This document shows, in pieces, positions 44,300-56,250 of a DNA stretch of 64,000 nt. Origin of the DNA: Adiantum capillus-veneris (Eukaryota; Streptophyta; Polypodiopsida; Polypodiales; Pteridaceae); assembly GCA_014529385.2 (NCBI GenBank), contig CM043963.1, positions 95,310,412 through 95,374,411 of the forward strand, given 5' to 3'. The stretch's first letter is position 1, and each line of letters starts with the position of its first letter. The translations under genes and the position numbers were made by a program. The notes beneath the pieces are model-generated. The model saw only the letters and a program-made list of their open reading frames with translations. It did no database searches and was not told the DNA's origin.

Positions 44300-47165
44300 G
44301 TCCGGAATAGCAGTTCATAACCAGGATGAAATAATTGATCTGATGCTGAGCTTTCTCAGTCAAATCAATTGACGGCCGGAGACCCAGTCCCAAGAAGTGG
44401 AAGAAGCCAGAGGGACCTTGCTTCAGAGTGCTAAGAAGGAAATTCCCCACTCAGAAGCTAATAACTTGGAACGGGCATTTTTTGAAGAAGAATGTGCACT
44501 AGCATTTCAAGCCCTTGGCAAGGAAAAGTCCCCTGGTTGGGATGGGATGATGGTGGAATTCTATAGACAATTTTGGGATGATCTCAAGGCCCCAATCACA
44601 AGGTTGGCCAATAAAGCCATGGTCGAAGGGTCGTTGGAGACAAGTGTGAAGAGAGGGCTTATCAAGCCCATCCAAAAACAGATCTGCTATTCTAAACTGA
44701 AAGATTGGCTCTCTATAACGATGATGTCGGTGGCCTACAAATTTATAACTAAAGTAGTGGCCCTCAGACTAGCCCCCTTACTAACCAAGACCATCTCCCC
44801 CCATCAACATGGTTTCATTAAAGGAAGATCCATTTACGATAACATCTTGGTAGCAATGGTGGGCTTAGAATACGCAGCTGTCACAAAGCAGGAGTGCATT
44901 CTGCTGCAGTTGGACCTGGACAAGGCCTATGACAGAATAACATGGACATATATAGAAGCCATCATGGAAGCTCTAGAGGCTTTGGGTCGTGCCTATGTCG
45001 GCTGGTTCGCGTAATGGGGGTTGGAAGCGAGTCAAAGCTCCCATTCAATGACAGAATTGTGGGCTCTTTTGAGGTCAAAAGGTCCATTAAACAAGGATGC
45101 CCTCTTGTCCCGTACTTTTCTCCATAGGATCACATCCTTTAATCACGACGCTCAAAGCTAGTGCTGAACAAGGGGAGGTACAAGGCCTTGTTTTACCAGG
45201 AAATAGACAACTCCTGGCAAAACTATTTGCAAAAAATTCTCTCCTCTTCTTGAAGGCGTGCCCCTAGGTCATTAGAAAAGCTCTGGAGATTGTACAAATG
45301 TTCTCAGTATCTTCGGGGTCCCAGTGTAATATAAAGAAGTCAAGAATGATTTCCCTATCGGAAAATGACTCATTTGACCCTACTGTCTGGTTAGGGGAGA
45401 TTGTCACAAAAGGCAATACCTTTAGACATCTAGGAGCCCCCTTGGGGGTGGATGTAACTCAAAAGCAAAGATTCGAGTGGGTGCTTGAAAAAATCAAAAC
45501 AAAAATGAGTAGGTGGGAGTATTCTCTTCTCCCATTCCCAAGTTGGATAAAAGTGATGAATGCCTTTATGATTCCTTATATTGCCTTCACTAGCCCGCTT
45601 CTCAAGATGGCTAAGTGTCACTGGAAAGAGTTCTTAAAACCAGTAAAAACATTTTTATGGAAAAATAACACGAAATCTTCTAGACCATGGCAATGGGCCC
45701 GTTGGGAATCAGTTGCTCGGCCGGGGAATCAAGGAGGCCTTGGAATTCTTAACCCTGTGGCCCATGTAGAAGCTTGTTGCAAAAAAATTGTTGTTTCCTT
45801 GGCTAAACAGGATCAATTTTGGGCTGTCATGATCAGAGATATGATAGAAGCAGCTAAACTTGGCACGAAGGGTCGAAAGTGGATATGGGTGGAGGTCCAT
45901 GACAAACTGTTAGCCCCAGCGTGGTCTACCTTAAGATTGGGGGGCAGCTCATGAGAATTGGTAAGAAAATGCAATAGAGTAGCTGGAGTCTTAAAGTGGG
46001 GGGAAGAAGCCAGATACTTCAAGAACTCCATCTTGCAATGGTCCCCCTAGCTCTCCAAAGTTGTAGATCCGCCGCAAACTCCCTATTGGATTGAGACAGC
46101 CAGGAATCTGAATAATAAGGGTCTGCACCGACTTGAGCACTTTTGGGGCAGTGTCAACAAGAGTTGGAAAACCATTGACCTTATGGTTTCCCAATACCAA
46201 CTAAATAGCTTGGAGGTCTTGCTTGTCCACAAGTGATGAAAGAGCTTGACAATCTAGTGATGCCAATCTGTCATTTGGAGTTGGACTGGAATTCCTGGAA
46301 ATGGCCCGGAAGCAGTCTCTTGTGGAAACCCGATACTAAAATCATTTATTAGACAATGATGCAAATGAAGAATTGGTCTAGCCCCCTTAACAAGCTATGG
46401 AAAAAGCAATTGGCCGGAGGAAAGGTGGGAGCATGTAATGGAGAACATATGGAATCCAAAGGTTCCGCAGTACATGAAGGTTTTCTTATGGAAGGTTATT
46501 TGGCGTGCTCTACCGATAGCGGTGAAGATTCAGGAGAGAGGGATTGGGTCAGATTTATGCTTGGGGTGCAGGTTAGCTAGTGAAGATCTGGCCCACCTGT
46601 TCATGGATTGCCCAGCTATAAAAGGCCTAGCAGGGAAAGTATGAAAGTGGGTCCAGAGAACATGGAAAATTAGTTTTTTCAAGACTGACCTTCTTCTTGG
46701 AAGTAAAAATTCAGGTAGTCCTACACTCCTCGTTAGCACTGAGATCGTCAGATACTTCTTCTTTTATAATGTATGGCAGACAAGGAACCGCCGTGTTTTT
46801 GAAGGATGATTTGAGGTGGCAAGCTTCACAGAAATTATACAAGAAAGCAAAGTGCTCATATGGGCACTCGGGCGCAAGCATCTCTCGGAGGATTGGTCTA
46901 GAACTACTTGTGCCTTGTTGTCAGCAGATGGAATGCCTAGGATGGGGGCAAATCTTGGCCATCGGTAAATAAAAGATCTCAGAATGACAAGAGTATGGGC
47001 TTTGTGTATCAAGGATGTGGAGGCGGGGTGGTAGGGGTGGCTGCCCTGATAGCCGTTGTAATTTTGATCCCTGGATGTTGTCATGGCTTAACATGAGCAT
47101 GAAAAAACCTTGTAATTCTTTGGGCTACTCAATATAATCCACTCACAATTGTGAGTTTTGCTATT
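44300..47165 (+). pseudogene. LINE ORF2, reverse transcriptase and C-terminal zinc region (3' part)
   Basis: The RT that primes on nicked target DNA is recognisable but degraded. KSPGWDGMMVEFYRQFW, HQHGFIKGRSIYDNI and LQLDLDKAYDRITW (44,397-45,014) are followed in other frames by SIKQGCPL. The catalytic box reads LFAKNSLLFLKA where LFADDSLLFLKA is expected (near 45,225), so both Asp are lost. Thumb-region sequence continues at 45,298-45,954 (HLGAPLG, FLWKN, RPGNQGGLGI). The zf-RVT region lies at 46,438-46,644 (IWNPKVPQYMKVFLWKVIWR, CLGC, HLFMDCP). Numerous stops and shifts make it non-functional. Confidence 0.85.
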
Positions 47166-47176
47166 AAAAAAAAAAA
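47166..47176 (+). other. Poly-A tail of the LINE
   Basis: Eleven A residues directly before the right copy of the target duplication. Together with the ORF order they fix the LINE as plus-strand and full-length at its 3' end. Confidence 0.8.
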
Positions 47177-47440
47177 GTATTTAGCAGTAATAATTACTGA
47201 AACCATTCAATTTTACTTAACTAATGAAATTCATAGTGTAACCTTTCTGAGCCCGTAACTTTTCCAGATTTTATCGGAATTCAGTTCTAAAAAATTCTAA
47301 CACTAGTAAAGCTCTGGTTACGGTTCCAAAAATACCAATATTTTCCATAGTTGGATCATTCTATAGTGTTTTCTTAACAATCAAGTTAATTTGATCAGGC
47401 TTTGTACAATCTCTAGGTTTCAAAAACTGGAAACCTTACA
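47176..47440 (-). repeat. 3' LTR of G2, proximal part
   Basis: After the 11-bp duplication this matches 53,152-53,406. On the minus strand it starts TGTAAGG at 47,440, directly after the purine-rich GTTGGGGTGAT (47,441-47,451), the polypurine tract of G2. It is the missing start of the LTR that continues at 34,328. Confidence 0.8.
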
Positions 47441-48354
47441 ATCACCCCAACTTAAGGAATTGAGATGTCCTCATCTCAACCAAAATCTTTGAGAAAAGAA
47501 ATTCATCCTCCCAAGTGGCATCTTTGGTGGGATAATCTTTCCACTTTACCAAAGGTTACTGATTACCCTAAGAGTTCTTTCTAGATTTTCAAGGATACAC
47601 TCTGGTGAGGGTTTCTACACTTCCTTACTGATTACTTGCTACTCAATTTTATCCTAAGAAACTCTCAGTGTTGAGCCCATCTTAAAAACCTTTACAAACC
47701 ATTTGTATCATCTCAAAAACTAGGTTAAATCAATTCCATAGAAGATCCATATATCCACCTTGTCAACATGAACGCACTCAATCTAACTGACCATTCAGAG
47801 AAATTAGCGTTCGACAAGTATCATGTATTTCAGCTTTGCAAATATGAATGCGCTTGACATGTTCTTACCATTCTAAGCAATCTGCATTCGGCACAAGCTT
47901 CCACCATTGCACCAGAGGTACCCCCTCTGTGCTCCAACCTGGTTGACCAACAATATGTAAAGGGTTTTAAGAAGTATCATACCAAAATTTCTTTTCGGAT
48001 TCCTATTAGTATCGTTCCTTAATACTTTCATATCTAGGTCATTTTCCAAGGAAGTCTATCGTGTGCACAAAGAATGTGAGTTGGTTTCTTAATAACTATC
48101 TCATTCTCAAGATTCAAATTCTTTTCTTACTATCGAGAACCTCTGCCTCATTTGTTAGTTTAACCCTTAAATTTTATTTTATTTTTTAATGCTAATTGAA
48201 CTTTAGACTTCTTAAGTAATTTTGGGAAAAGAAATAATGTATACCATTATAATATATAAGTAACTCAGAGTTTTACATTATTAACTTATAGTGGTTTACA
48301 AAGCTCTAGGATTACTAATTGTGGCCAAGCGAGTGGCTCTCTTATCTTCCTCAT
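47441..48354 (-). pseudogene. G2 chromodomain remnant and adjoining non-coding sequence
   Basis: Next to the 3' LTR the minus strand reads LVKWKDYPTKDATWEDEFLF (47,495-47,555), then SKILVEMRTSQF. This is the W-x5-ATWE pattern of a gypsy chromodomain, the C-terminus of pol. Upstream, 47,560-48,354 shows no RT, RNase H or integrase, so most of pol has been deleted. Confidence 0.6.
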
Positions 48355-49720
48355 TCATACGATTGGTTCTCCCATGCTTGCATAAGCTCTGGCTCCTCTT
48401 GCTCTTCCTCTACCTCGTTCTCCAATTCTACCTCCTCTTAGATTATCTCCTTGATTTTGAGGAAGGGCTCTAGCAATAGTTCGAGGGTTTTTCTCTTCAG
48501 AACAGTTATTTCTATAGTTCCCCAGTAAATTGCATCCATAGCACCTAACGTTTGGGAAGGTCTGCTCCAAGTTTACTGATGCAGCTAGTCCACGTTGTTG
48601 GTATCCTTGGTTGAAAGTTCCCCTGGCTCTTCCCCTAAATGGAGTTGGTTCCTTCGGCTGCAAGAGGCTTAGCCCTGAGAAGGGAATCTTGTATTGATGT
48701 AGGTCGCATGGCTTTGAAACGTGTACTCAGGCGTTTGTTGAAGCCTTGACAGAAACGGGCAATTTGTTGCTCCATGGTCATCTGGGGAGCATAGCATCGT
48801 AAAGACACAAACTTGGTGTAGTACTCCTCTAATGAAAGTCCTAGATGGTGTAGACCAAAGAATTCGTTCATCTTGATATCCTGATGTGCAGGAGGGAGAT
48901 AGCGTTCTTTGATTGCCTGCTTCATTTTCTCCCAAGATGGATTACTCGTGGGATTATCTCTGCAGAGTTGCTTCCACCAAAGTTTGGCATCTCCACTGAG
49001 ACGGAACATACCCAACATTGTTTGGTTTTCCTGAGCAGTTCAAGCATTTTTAAAATATTCGTCCATAGCATCTAACCATGCTTTGGCATCTCGCTCTAAA
49101 TTGGGTCCCTCTCCCTTGAAAGTAGGGAGTTGAACTTTCTTTAGTAGTAATTTTTTCTCTTGAGCAACAGTGTAAAGGCTATTTACACGAGTATTTCCCT
49201 GAGATTAAATTAGTGGAATTTAGTACCAATTGAAATCTCTCTTACTTATGCTTTTAACTTATTTGCACACAAGATGAAGACAATTTCCAAGCCATAAACA
49301 AAACTGCTTATAGCATACCCATGAGAACCGTAGTATGTACACGAGTTAATACAATCCATGAAGGTTCTACTATGTACAAGGGTGACGACAATCCTATACT
49401 AGAATTTTGTGGACTTTGGGTGGATCAGATATAGGATCAAAATATACAACATCTTTTGGTCCATTAAAACTAGGGCCTACACCTATGGGCCTAATTCTAC
49501 CTGGGTAGATTACTTTAGACACGTGATCAAACACCCATTGATTTTGTGATACTTGGACATCATCTATTACAAGGGTTTCCTCTGGATTCTCCCTTCCAAT
49601 GAAAAAGTATACTTCAATCACTTGAAGATCTTCGGCCCATTTGAGTCTTTTCATATTTAGTTCTAAACCTTCTAAATCTCCCATGTCAATGAAGAAAATC
49701 CTGACAAGTTGATCCTCCAA
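48355..49720 (-). pseudogene. gag: G2 gag
   Basis: Minus-strand frames. 49,394-49,720 (MEDQLVRIFFIDMGDLEGLE ...) lies closest to the primer site and was not recognised. 48,635-49,018 is a retrotransposon-gag capsid domain (FRLSGDAKLWWKQLCRDNPT, WEKMKQAIKERYLPP, LEEYYTKFVSLRCYAPQM). 48,355-48,663 has an Arg/Gly-rich stretch and a knuckle CYGCNLLGNYRNNC in which the zinc-binding His is Asn. A shift separates capsid and knuckle. It is a non-functional copy. Coding sequence upstream near 49,080-49,140 shows the capsid domain once extended further. Confidence 0.75.
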
Positions 49721-49941
49721 GTGGAAGGAGAAAATCTCTTATCTAGCCATTCATCACGCTTTTTCGCATTGAATAGTGTTGGGATAGGCAAGCTCTCATA
49801 AACCTAATGTTGAAATCCATGGATTTGCGGTAGGCCTGATGGAAATCTACCTGCAAAGATGGGGATAATTCTCTCTTTCTTTCTCTGTCTCTTTTCAATT
49901 AATTACCTCTTTCCCTAGGTCCAAGACTTTAATTAACACAT

Positions 49942-49953
49942 GATCTGATACCA
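49942..49953 (-). other. Primer-binding site of G2
   Basis: On the minus strand TGGTATCAGATC follows the LTR end CTCACA after two bases. It matches 11 of 12 bases of the initiator-Met tRNA site and fixes the 5' LTR end at 49,956. Confidence 0.8.
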
Positions 49954-49955
49954 CT

Positions 49956-52900
49956 TGTGAGATTCCCAGCCCGCCTATACCAAGTTCGGGATGGAATCCT
50001 TGACAGGTCTCTAGGTCTGATAAAAATCAGAGTTTCTAAACAAGAAAAATCCAAGGAATAGACCTTTACCATTAACAATGGCTTGGGTCTATAGCCTTAG
50101 AAGAAGACCTAGTCATGTCTCGCAGCGGGAACGGGACAACGTATTAAAAGTCCAAAAAACTATTTCGGCCCTGTAACTTCCAAAATTTGGGCTAAGGTAT
50201 CCTCAACCAACGCTTTTTTCCTCCTAATATATGTGAGGGCACACCCGCTGGTGGACTCCTCGTCCAAGTGATGATGTTTTCCAAACGTTTTTAGTATGCG
50301 GGGATGGATAGTTACCTGACTAATCAGGTCCACCCGTCCATGATTGACAACCCTAGTCAATCCCCACTTACCACCCCGTACTCACACATGATTCATTTAT
50401 CTTACTATCACATTGTTTTAACATTTAAAATAATGGTTTCTTTTAACGTTCCATCACAATAATTCCTTGAAGACAGCATTGAAAGCATTCTTTTAGAAAA
50501 CATACATCTTTAAACTTAAGACAATGTACTATCAATCAAAACATTGTCCATAATAACATGACCAGTACTCTTCTTGTCTCAAGATCACCTAAGGGTGAAA
50601 AAACTGCACCCATTCCTTATTCATAATCCGGAGTGGATAAACCTCCACTCAAGGTTCCGGGTGCCACCAAACCAGTTGCCCATACAACCGGGCGGCTCCC
50701 CTAGGATTAAAAAATGGTATCCTAACTTATGTAGAAACATCAAGACATGACATGGAGTAGAAACTCATCGTTCATGGGGGTAACCGACTTATCCATGGTT
50801 GGAAAGCCATCATTATCATCAATTTATACCAAGGAGTCGGAGGTGTCCTAATTTTTAGAGAGCTTCCCTAAGGATTTTCTAAGCTCTCCTAATTTTTCTT
50901 ATAATTTTCTATATCTTTTTCCTAATTTCCCCATCGAGTTTTAATCTTGGAATCTGCTATTTTGAGCTTAATATTTATTCTATCTACTTTATCTTAAAGA
51001 TTTTATTTCCTCAACTTTATATCATAAGTTTACACTTACTGTAATTTTCCTAAAACTTTTGACCGCAAAGTCTATTTATTTTAATTAATCTTTAACTAAA
51101 ATAGAACTTTTGGTCAATTATTATTTCTTAAAAATACAAATTAACTATAATATAATTATTAGAAGTATATAAGGATATTTTTTACCTTGGTAATTATCTT
51201 CTAGCTTTCCAACTCAATTATCTAATTTCTATCTTTAATTTTCAGCTAAAATTAGTATATTTTGACTTAGATAAATATCTATATTACTTTTCTAACCTTG
51301 AAATAATTAGCATGGCCTTTTTATCATGTAATATAGATCACATAAATAGCATGTAATCATATCACATGATTTACTAATTTCCCCCTTTATTTTTCAGCTA
51401 GAAGTAGTATGATTTGACTTGGATAAATATCTATACTACTTTTCTAACCTTGACATAATTATCACGGTCTCATTATCATGCAATATAAATTTGATAAATA
51501 GCATGTAATCATATCACATGTTTTATTAATTTCCCCCTTTAGTTCTCAGCTAGAATTAGTAAAATTTGACTTAGATAAATATCTATACTACTTTTCTAAC
51601 CTTGACATAATTATTATGGACTCTTTATCTTACAATATAACTCTGATAAATAGTATGTAATCATATCACATGATTTACTAATTTCTCCCTTTAATTTATC
51701 CTCAAAAATAGTGTTTTCCTACTAAGATAATTAGCTAAGATAGTTATCTACCATTAAGATAATTATCACAAGTTTCTTAAGATGTGATTTACCTTTGATA
51801 ATTATCTCAAAGGTTTTTAGTTTGATTTACTAATTTTCTCGATTAACTTTTCATTAAAAACAATGTTTTCCTACTAAGATAATTAGTTAAACTAAATATC
51901 TACAATTAAGATAATAATCATAAGTTTCTTAAGATGTATTTTTCCTCTGATAATTATCTTAAAGCATTTTGGATCAGTTTGTTATTTTTTCTCTTTTATT
52001 TTCTCCTAAAAACAATGTAATTCTACTGAGATTATTAGTTAAACTAACTATCTGAGGTTTAGATAATTATCATAGGTTTCATAAGATGTTTTTTTTCTTT
52101 GATAATTATCTCAAAGGATTTTGGATTAGTTTGCTATTTTCGCCTTTCTATTTTTTCCTAAAAATAGTGTAATTCTATTGAGATAATTAGTTAAACTAAT
52201 TATCTGAAGTTAAGATAATTATCACAAGTTCCATAAGATAATTTTTTCCTTTGATTATTATCTCAAAGCATTTTGGATTAGAATGCTATTTTCCCACTTT
52301 ATTTTCTCCTAAAAAACAGTGTAATTTTATTGAGATAATCAGCTAAACTAATTATCTGAATTTAAGATAATTATCATGGATTTTATAAGATGTGATTTAC
52401 CTTTGATAATTATCTCAAAGCATTTTGGATTAATTTGATCATTTTTCCCCTTACTTTTCTCTAAAAAATAGTGTAATTCTACTTAAATAATTAGAAAAAT
52501 TACTCAAAAAATCAAGATAATTTTCCTAGTATAATGATAATCTAACACATCTCTGATAATTATCTCATCTTAATCTAAATTTAATTAGTATTATTATCAT
52601 TAATTTATGGTTAAAATGAGTAATTTCAACCCTAATATAATATAACAATTAATTAGCTTAGTATCCCTAAGCATGATCTCAATAGTTAGCAGAGAATTTT
52701 GAATTAGGAGAGAATTTTAGACTATACATAGGTTTAATCTTTAATTAATTAAGAAAATTGTAAATAAGTTAACCTAGTTTTACTAATTAAAAAAGGTTAG
52801 TGCTAATTACGGTTGATTAACCAACTAGAGCTTTGCTCTCTAGTGATTTCTACGTAGAGGTCCCTCTAGATGAGAGAGAATGTACCAAGGCTCCGAGTCT

Positions 52901-53406
52901 GTTTGAAATTGTGAAGCAAGGGGTTCTATTTATAGGTTTGTGGCACTCACAAGCTCTCATAGGCTGGAAAAAGCAGTTGCTTGCAGCTCAAGCAGTCCCC
53001 CAGGCTCAAGATGGCGCCCCCTGCTACTAATTCTGTCCCACATAGCCCCCCCAGCTTCTAGAATCCATTTCTGCTATTTTTCCTGACTTTTAATGATTAA
53101 ACTTGGAAATATCTACAATTTCTAGAACCTTAGGATAAAAAGTCTTTAGCATTAATAATTACTGAAACCATTCAATTTTACTTAACTAATTAAATTCATA
53201 GTGTAACCTTTCAGAGCCCGTAACTTTTCCAGATTTTATTGGAATTCGGTTCTGAAAAATTCTAACCCTAGTAAAGCTATGGTTACGGTATCAAAAATAC
53301 CAATATTTGCCATAGTTGGATCATTCTACAGTGTTTTCTTAACAATCAAGTTAATTTGATCAGGCTTTGTACAATTTCTAAGGTTTCAGAAACTCAAAAC
53401 CTTACA
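49956..53406 (-). repeat. 5' LTR of G2
   Basis: 3,451 bp, minus strand, TGTAAGG...CTCACA. It contains the AT-rich tandem arrays (about 51,230-52,480) and lacks the 555-bp segment with the small ORF present in the 3' LTR. The junction is near 50,848. The empty LINE target is at 53,141-53,151. The base following the LTR is the CTATA duplication (53,407-53,411). Confidence 0.85.
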
Positions 53407-53411
53407 CTATA

Positions 53412-55860
53412 CATTTGCCTCATTGGAATTTACATTCAAACTTCCACCATTGAAAAGAGGCAACAAAGAGTTATAGATGTCATTTGAGCTTACATTACTA
53501 TCTATAGTACATGATAGCAAGGGCTAAACAAAATTTTCCACAGACACAATATCTCGTCATACCAATAAACTCTTTTTTGTGTGGATGATACAACCTATAC
53601 CCTTTTCTTTCAGCACTATAACCAAGCCTTATCATTTAATTTTCTGTGCTACGTTTGTGGCACCAAAGCATAAGCCAAACAACCAAAAATGCACATGTGC
53701 TCAATAGAAGGCTTTCTATCATGCCATGCTTCATATGGAGTCATAAACTGCAAAGCTTTTGTAGTACATAAGTGGCACACATGATAGAATCAAGCCAAAA
53801 CAAATGTGATCAAGTTGACTTTTGACCATACATCGTGCCCTTTTCGTAAGTAACTTGTTTTTTCTCTTAGTAACACCATTTTGATGAGGTGTATATGGCA
53901 CTATACATTGGTGTTTTGTCCCATGACTAGCCAAAAATGCATTAATTTCATGAGACATATACTCCCTCCCTCGATCTGAATGGAGGGTGCCCATAATACA
54001 TTTCGAGACATTTTCAACCATAGCCAGAAATTGTTTGAAGCACATAAACACTTCGGACTTCGCTTTAAGCGGATACGCCCATGCATTCCTGGAGTAACAA
54101 TGAATGAAAGTCATGAACTAGAGGTAGTTGACCAAGGAGGGAGTTTGCATGGCCCCACAATATCACTATGCACAAGCTGCAACCTGCATGTGGCCCTAAT
54201 TGAACCATCCTTTGGAAACTTCGAATGTTGTATCTTACCCAAAATACAGCCTTCACAAACATGTTTGATAGGTGCTTCAAGAGGTGGCAAATAAGCAACC
54301 ATATCAGATTTTTGCAAACACAACAAACTGGCAAAATTTAGATGCCCAAAACATGCATGCCAAAATTTTGCATCTGAAACACCCTTTGAATCCACAATAG
54401 CATTTGCAAAACTCTACCCACAGCTTTCATACAAAGTGAGCTTATACATCCCACGGCATAAACTGCTAGATGCAACAATTTTATCACCAAAATTGAGATC
54501 ATGTACTGTACATCTGTCATCCACAAATTTGACTACAAGACCAACTCTAGCAAGTGCAAATACAAAAAAAATATTTTTCTTGACCCTGTGTACACACAAT
54601 GCATCACTAAGTGTGAAAGAACTACAATTTGCAGCAGTAAGCACAATCTTTTCAACTCACTAAACTGGATAAGAGGCATTATTGGCACAAGTGACAATTT
54701 TCCCATAAGGGATAGACTCAAGAGAGGTAAACAAATCAGGATGTGAGGGTAATGTGCTTTGTAACACCACTGTCAAAATACCACACATGTGAACTTGCAG
54801 CAACTAACATGCATGCATCATGGACAACAGGATCATAAGTACATTCTACACTAAAAGACCACTTTGCATCTACATTAGCATCATAATCTCCTTTCACAGA
54901 AGACTCTACAAAAGATGCACTTGTATTGGACGTTGTAGTTGATCCACCCTCTTTCTTCTTAGGCATTTTTGCCGTCAATTTTGGACATTGCTTGATCAAG
55001 TGATCATTAGCTTTACAATAATGGCAATGCATATTCTTTTTTCCCTTATCACATAAATTTCCAGATGAAGTGATGCCAGCAAAAGCATTAGGAATAGAAG
55101 ATTTTCCACTTGTAGAAGAACCATGAGAAGTGGTTACATTACTGTTACCACTTTTTCTTTGAGCAACAATAAAATCCTATTTAAATGCACGATGTTTAGC
55201 CGTGTTTTTTCTAGAAAGTGACTCTTGCAATAGATATTTGCATAATGAATTAAACTTGACAACTTCAAGATTTCCTTGGGTCATAAGTCTCCAAGTACTA
55301 GCAAAAGTCTGGTAAGAATCTCGCAAAGCATCAAGGACAGTCTGCACAAGGGAACTATTAGCAGAGATGACTTCACATGCATAAATAAGCTGCTCATTTA
55401 TATCCTTGACACCAACAAGTAAAGCGTCCATTTCATCTTCCTCATGCATAATCTTTGACTCCAGCTCTTTACGCAGCAATACAATTTTTGTCTCGTTGCG
55501 ACTTGCATAAAGACCAGCCAAAATATCCCAAACCTATTTTGTAGATTTTGTTGAACAAATGTGAGGAGTAATAGTGCACTTCACAGAAAATGCGATCAAT
55601 GCATGAGCTTGCGCATCTCTTACATCCCAATGAGCTTGCTCAACTGTAAGCAAAATAACTCTAGCAGCAGCAATCCTGCCACCAAAACCTACAGCATCCT
55701 CAACATCACCTATATCCGTAGAACCAAGATGTACATCAATGCCCTGCATAATGTTCCAAATTCCCTTTGACACAAGGGCATGTTGCATCTTGTAAGACCA
55801 CATAGGGTAATTGTCCCCATCCAATCTGTCCTCAGCAACAAACATCTTGTCACATATGTG
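53412..55860 (-). pseudogene. gag-pol: Copia B gag, protease and integrase
   Basis: Minus-strand order from 55,860: gag N-terminus (LDGDNYPMWSYKMQHALVSK, near 55,820), more gag (LVQTVLDALRDSYQTFASTW) and a CCHC knuckle CHYCKANDHLIKQC near 55,025. The protease active site WYFDSGVTKHIT is near 54,770 (DSG intact). The integrase zinc domain FWHACFGHLN...CEGCILGK is at 54,230-54,370. The integrase core is MTFIHCYSRNAWAYPLKAKS, then TLHSDRGREYMSHEINAF, with HQNGVTKRKN where family members have HQNGVAERKN, so the catalytic Glu is Lys. Several stops separate the pieces. The C-terminal linker of integrase continues across G2 into 30,575. Confidence 0.85.
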
Positions 55861-56205
55861 TTGTTGTCATCCATGGTGGATGTCTGCACCTGATATGAAA
55901 AACTGCCCGAAAAGAGGAGAAACAAAGTGCGAACAACATGTACTATATAGCACAAACCGTAGAATATTGTAAGGGACTTGTTATGCAAAAAACGGCACTA
56001 ACAGAAATATTGCACAAAATGACAAAATAGCATGCTTAGTACTTCCTGTAGTGTAAACAGAGACCAAAATGATCCCAAACAAAAATTATGAGAAGACCGA
56101 GCTTTATGAGCACACCCAAAGTATTTTTCGACCTACTGATGCTCACCAAAGCTCACAAAAATTGGACAAAGTGAGCAGACATGTGTTGGAGCTGCTGGTG
56201 ACTCA

Positions 56206-56250
56206 GCCCGAGAGGACGCAACCTGCTCTGATACTTGCATCCTCTCGGGC
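56206..56250 (-). other. Copia B primer-binding site inside a 16-bp stem-loop
   Basis: GCCCGAGAGGACGCAA (56,206-56,221) and TTGCATCCTCTCGGGC (56,235-56,250) form a stem with one mismatch (15 of 16). The 13-base loop, read on the minus strand, is GTATCAGAGCAGG, the initiator-Met primer-site core. The primer site would thus be presented in a hairpin loop next to the LTR end. The 3' LTR copy stops matching exactly at the base of this stem. Confidence 0.6.

Larger units (their letters stand above)
34329..47175 (+). mobile_element. Non-LTR retrotransposon (LINE) nested in the 3' LTR of G2
   Basis: Plus-strand element with a 5' untranslated region, ORF1 (34,921-36,710), ORF2 endonuclease (36,707-about 37,560), ORF2 RT and zinc region (about 44,300-47,000) and a poly-A tail at 47,166-47,176. 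Target duplication: AGTCTTTAGCA at 34,318-34,328 and AGTATTTAGCA at 47,176-47,186. The uninterrupted site is visible in the other LTR at 53,141-53,151. ORF2 is split by a 6.7-kb block containing a Helitron remnant. Damaged RT and endonuclease motifs show it is inactive. Confidence 0.85.
30576..53406 (-). mobile_element. Ty3/gypsy element G2 with giant LTRs, nested in copia B
   Basis: Minus-strand element. The 5' LTR is 49,956-53,406 (3.45 kb) and the internal region 47,441-49,955 (2.5 kb). The 3' LTR is 47,440-47,176 plus 34,328-30,576, about 4.0 kb once the LINE is removed. CTATA lies on both sides (30,571-30,575 and 53,407-53,411), a perfect 5-bp target duplication. The internal region keeps a primer site, gag and a C-terminal chromodomain remnant but lacks the RT-integrase core. 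Over the 253-bp segment at the start of both LTRs about 17 differences were counted by hand (6-7%), so it is older than G1. Confidence 0.85.

Noticed and set aside
48291-48473. Hydrophobic Leu-rich plus-strand frame that looks like a membrane protein
   Set aside because: It is the reverse complement of the Arg/Gly-rich tail of G2 gag, which translates as Leu/Phe-rich sequence.
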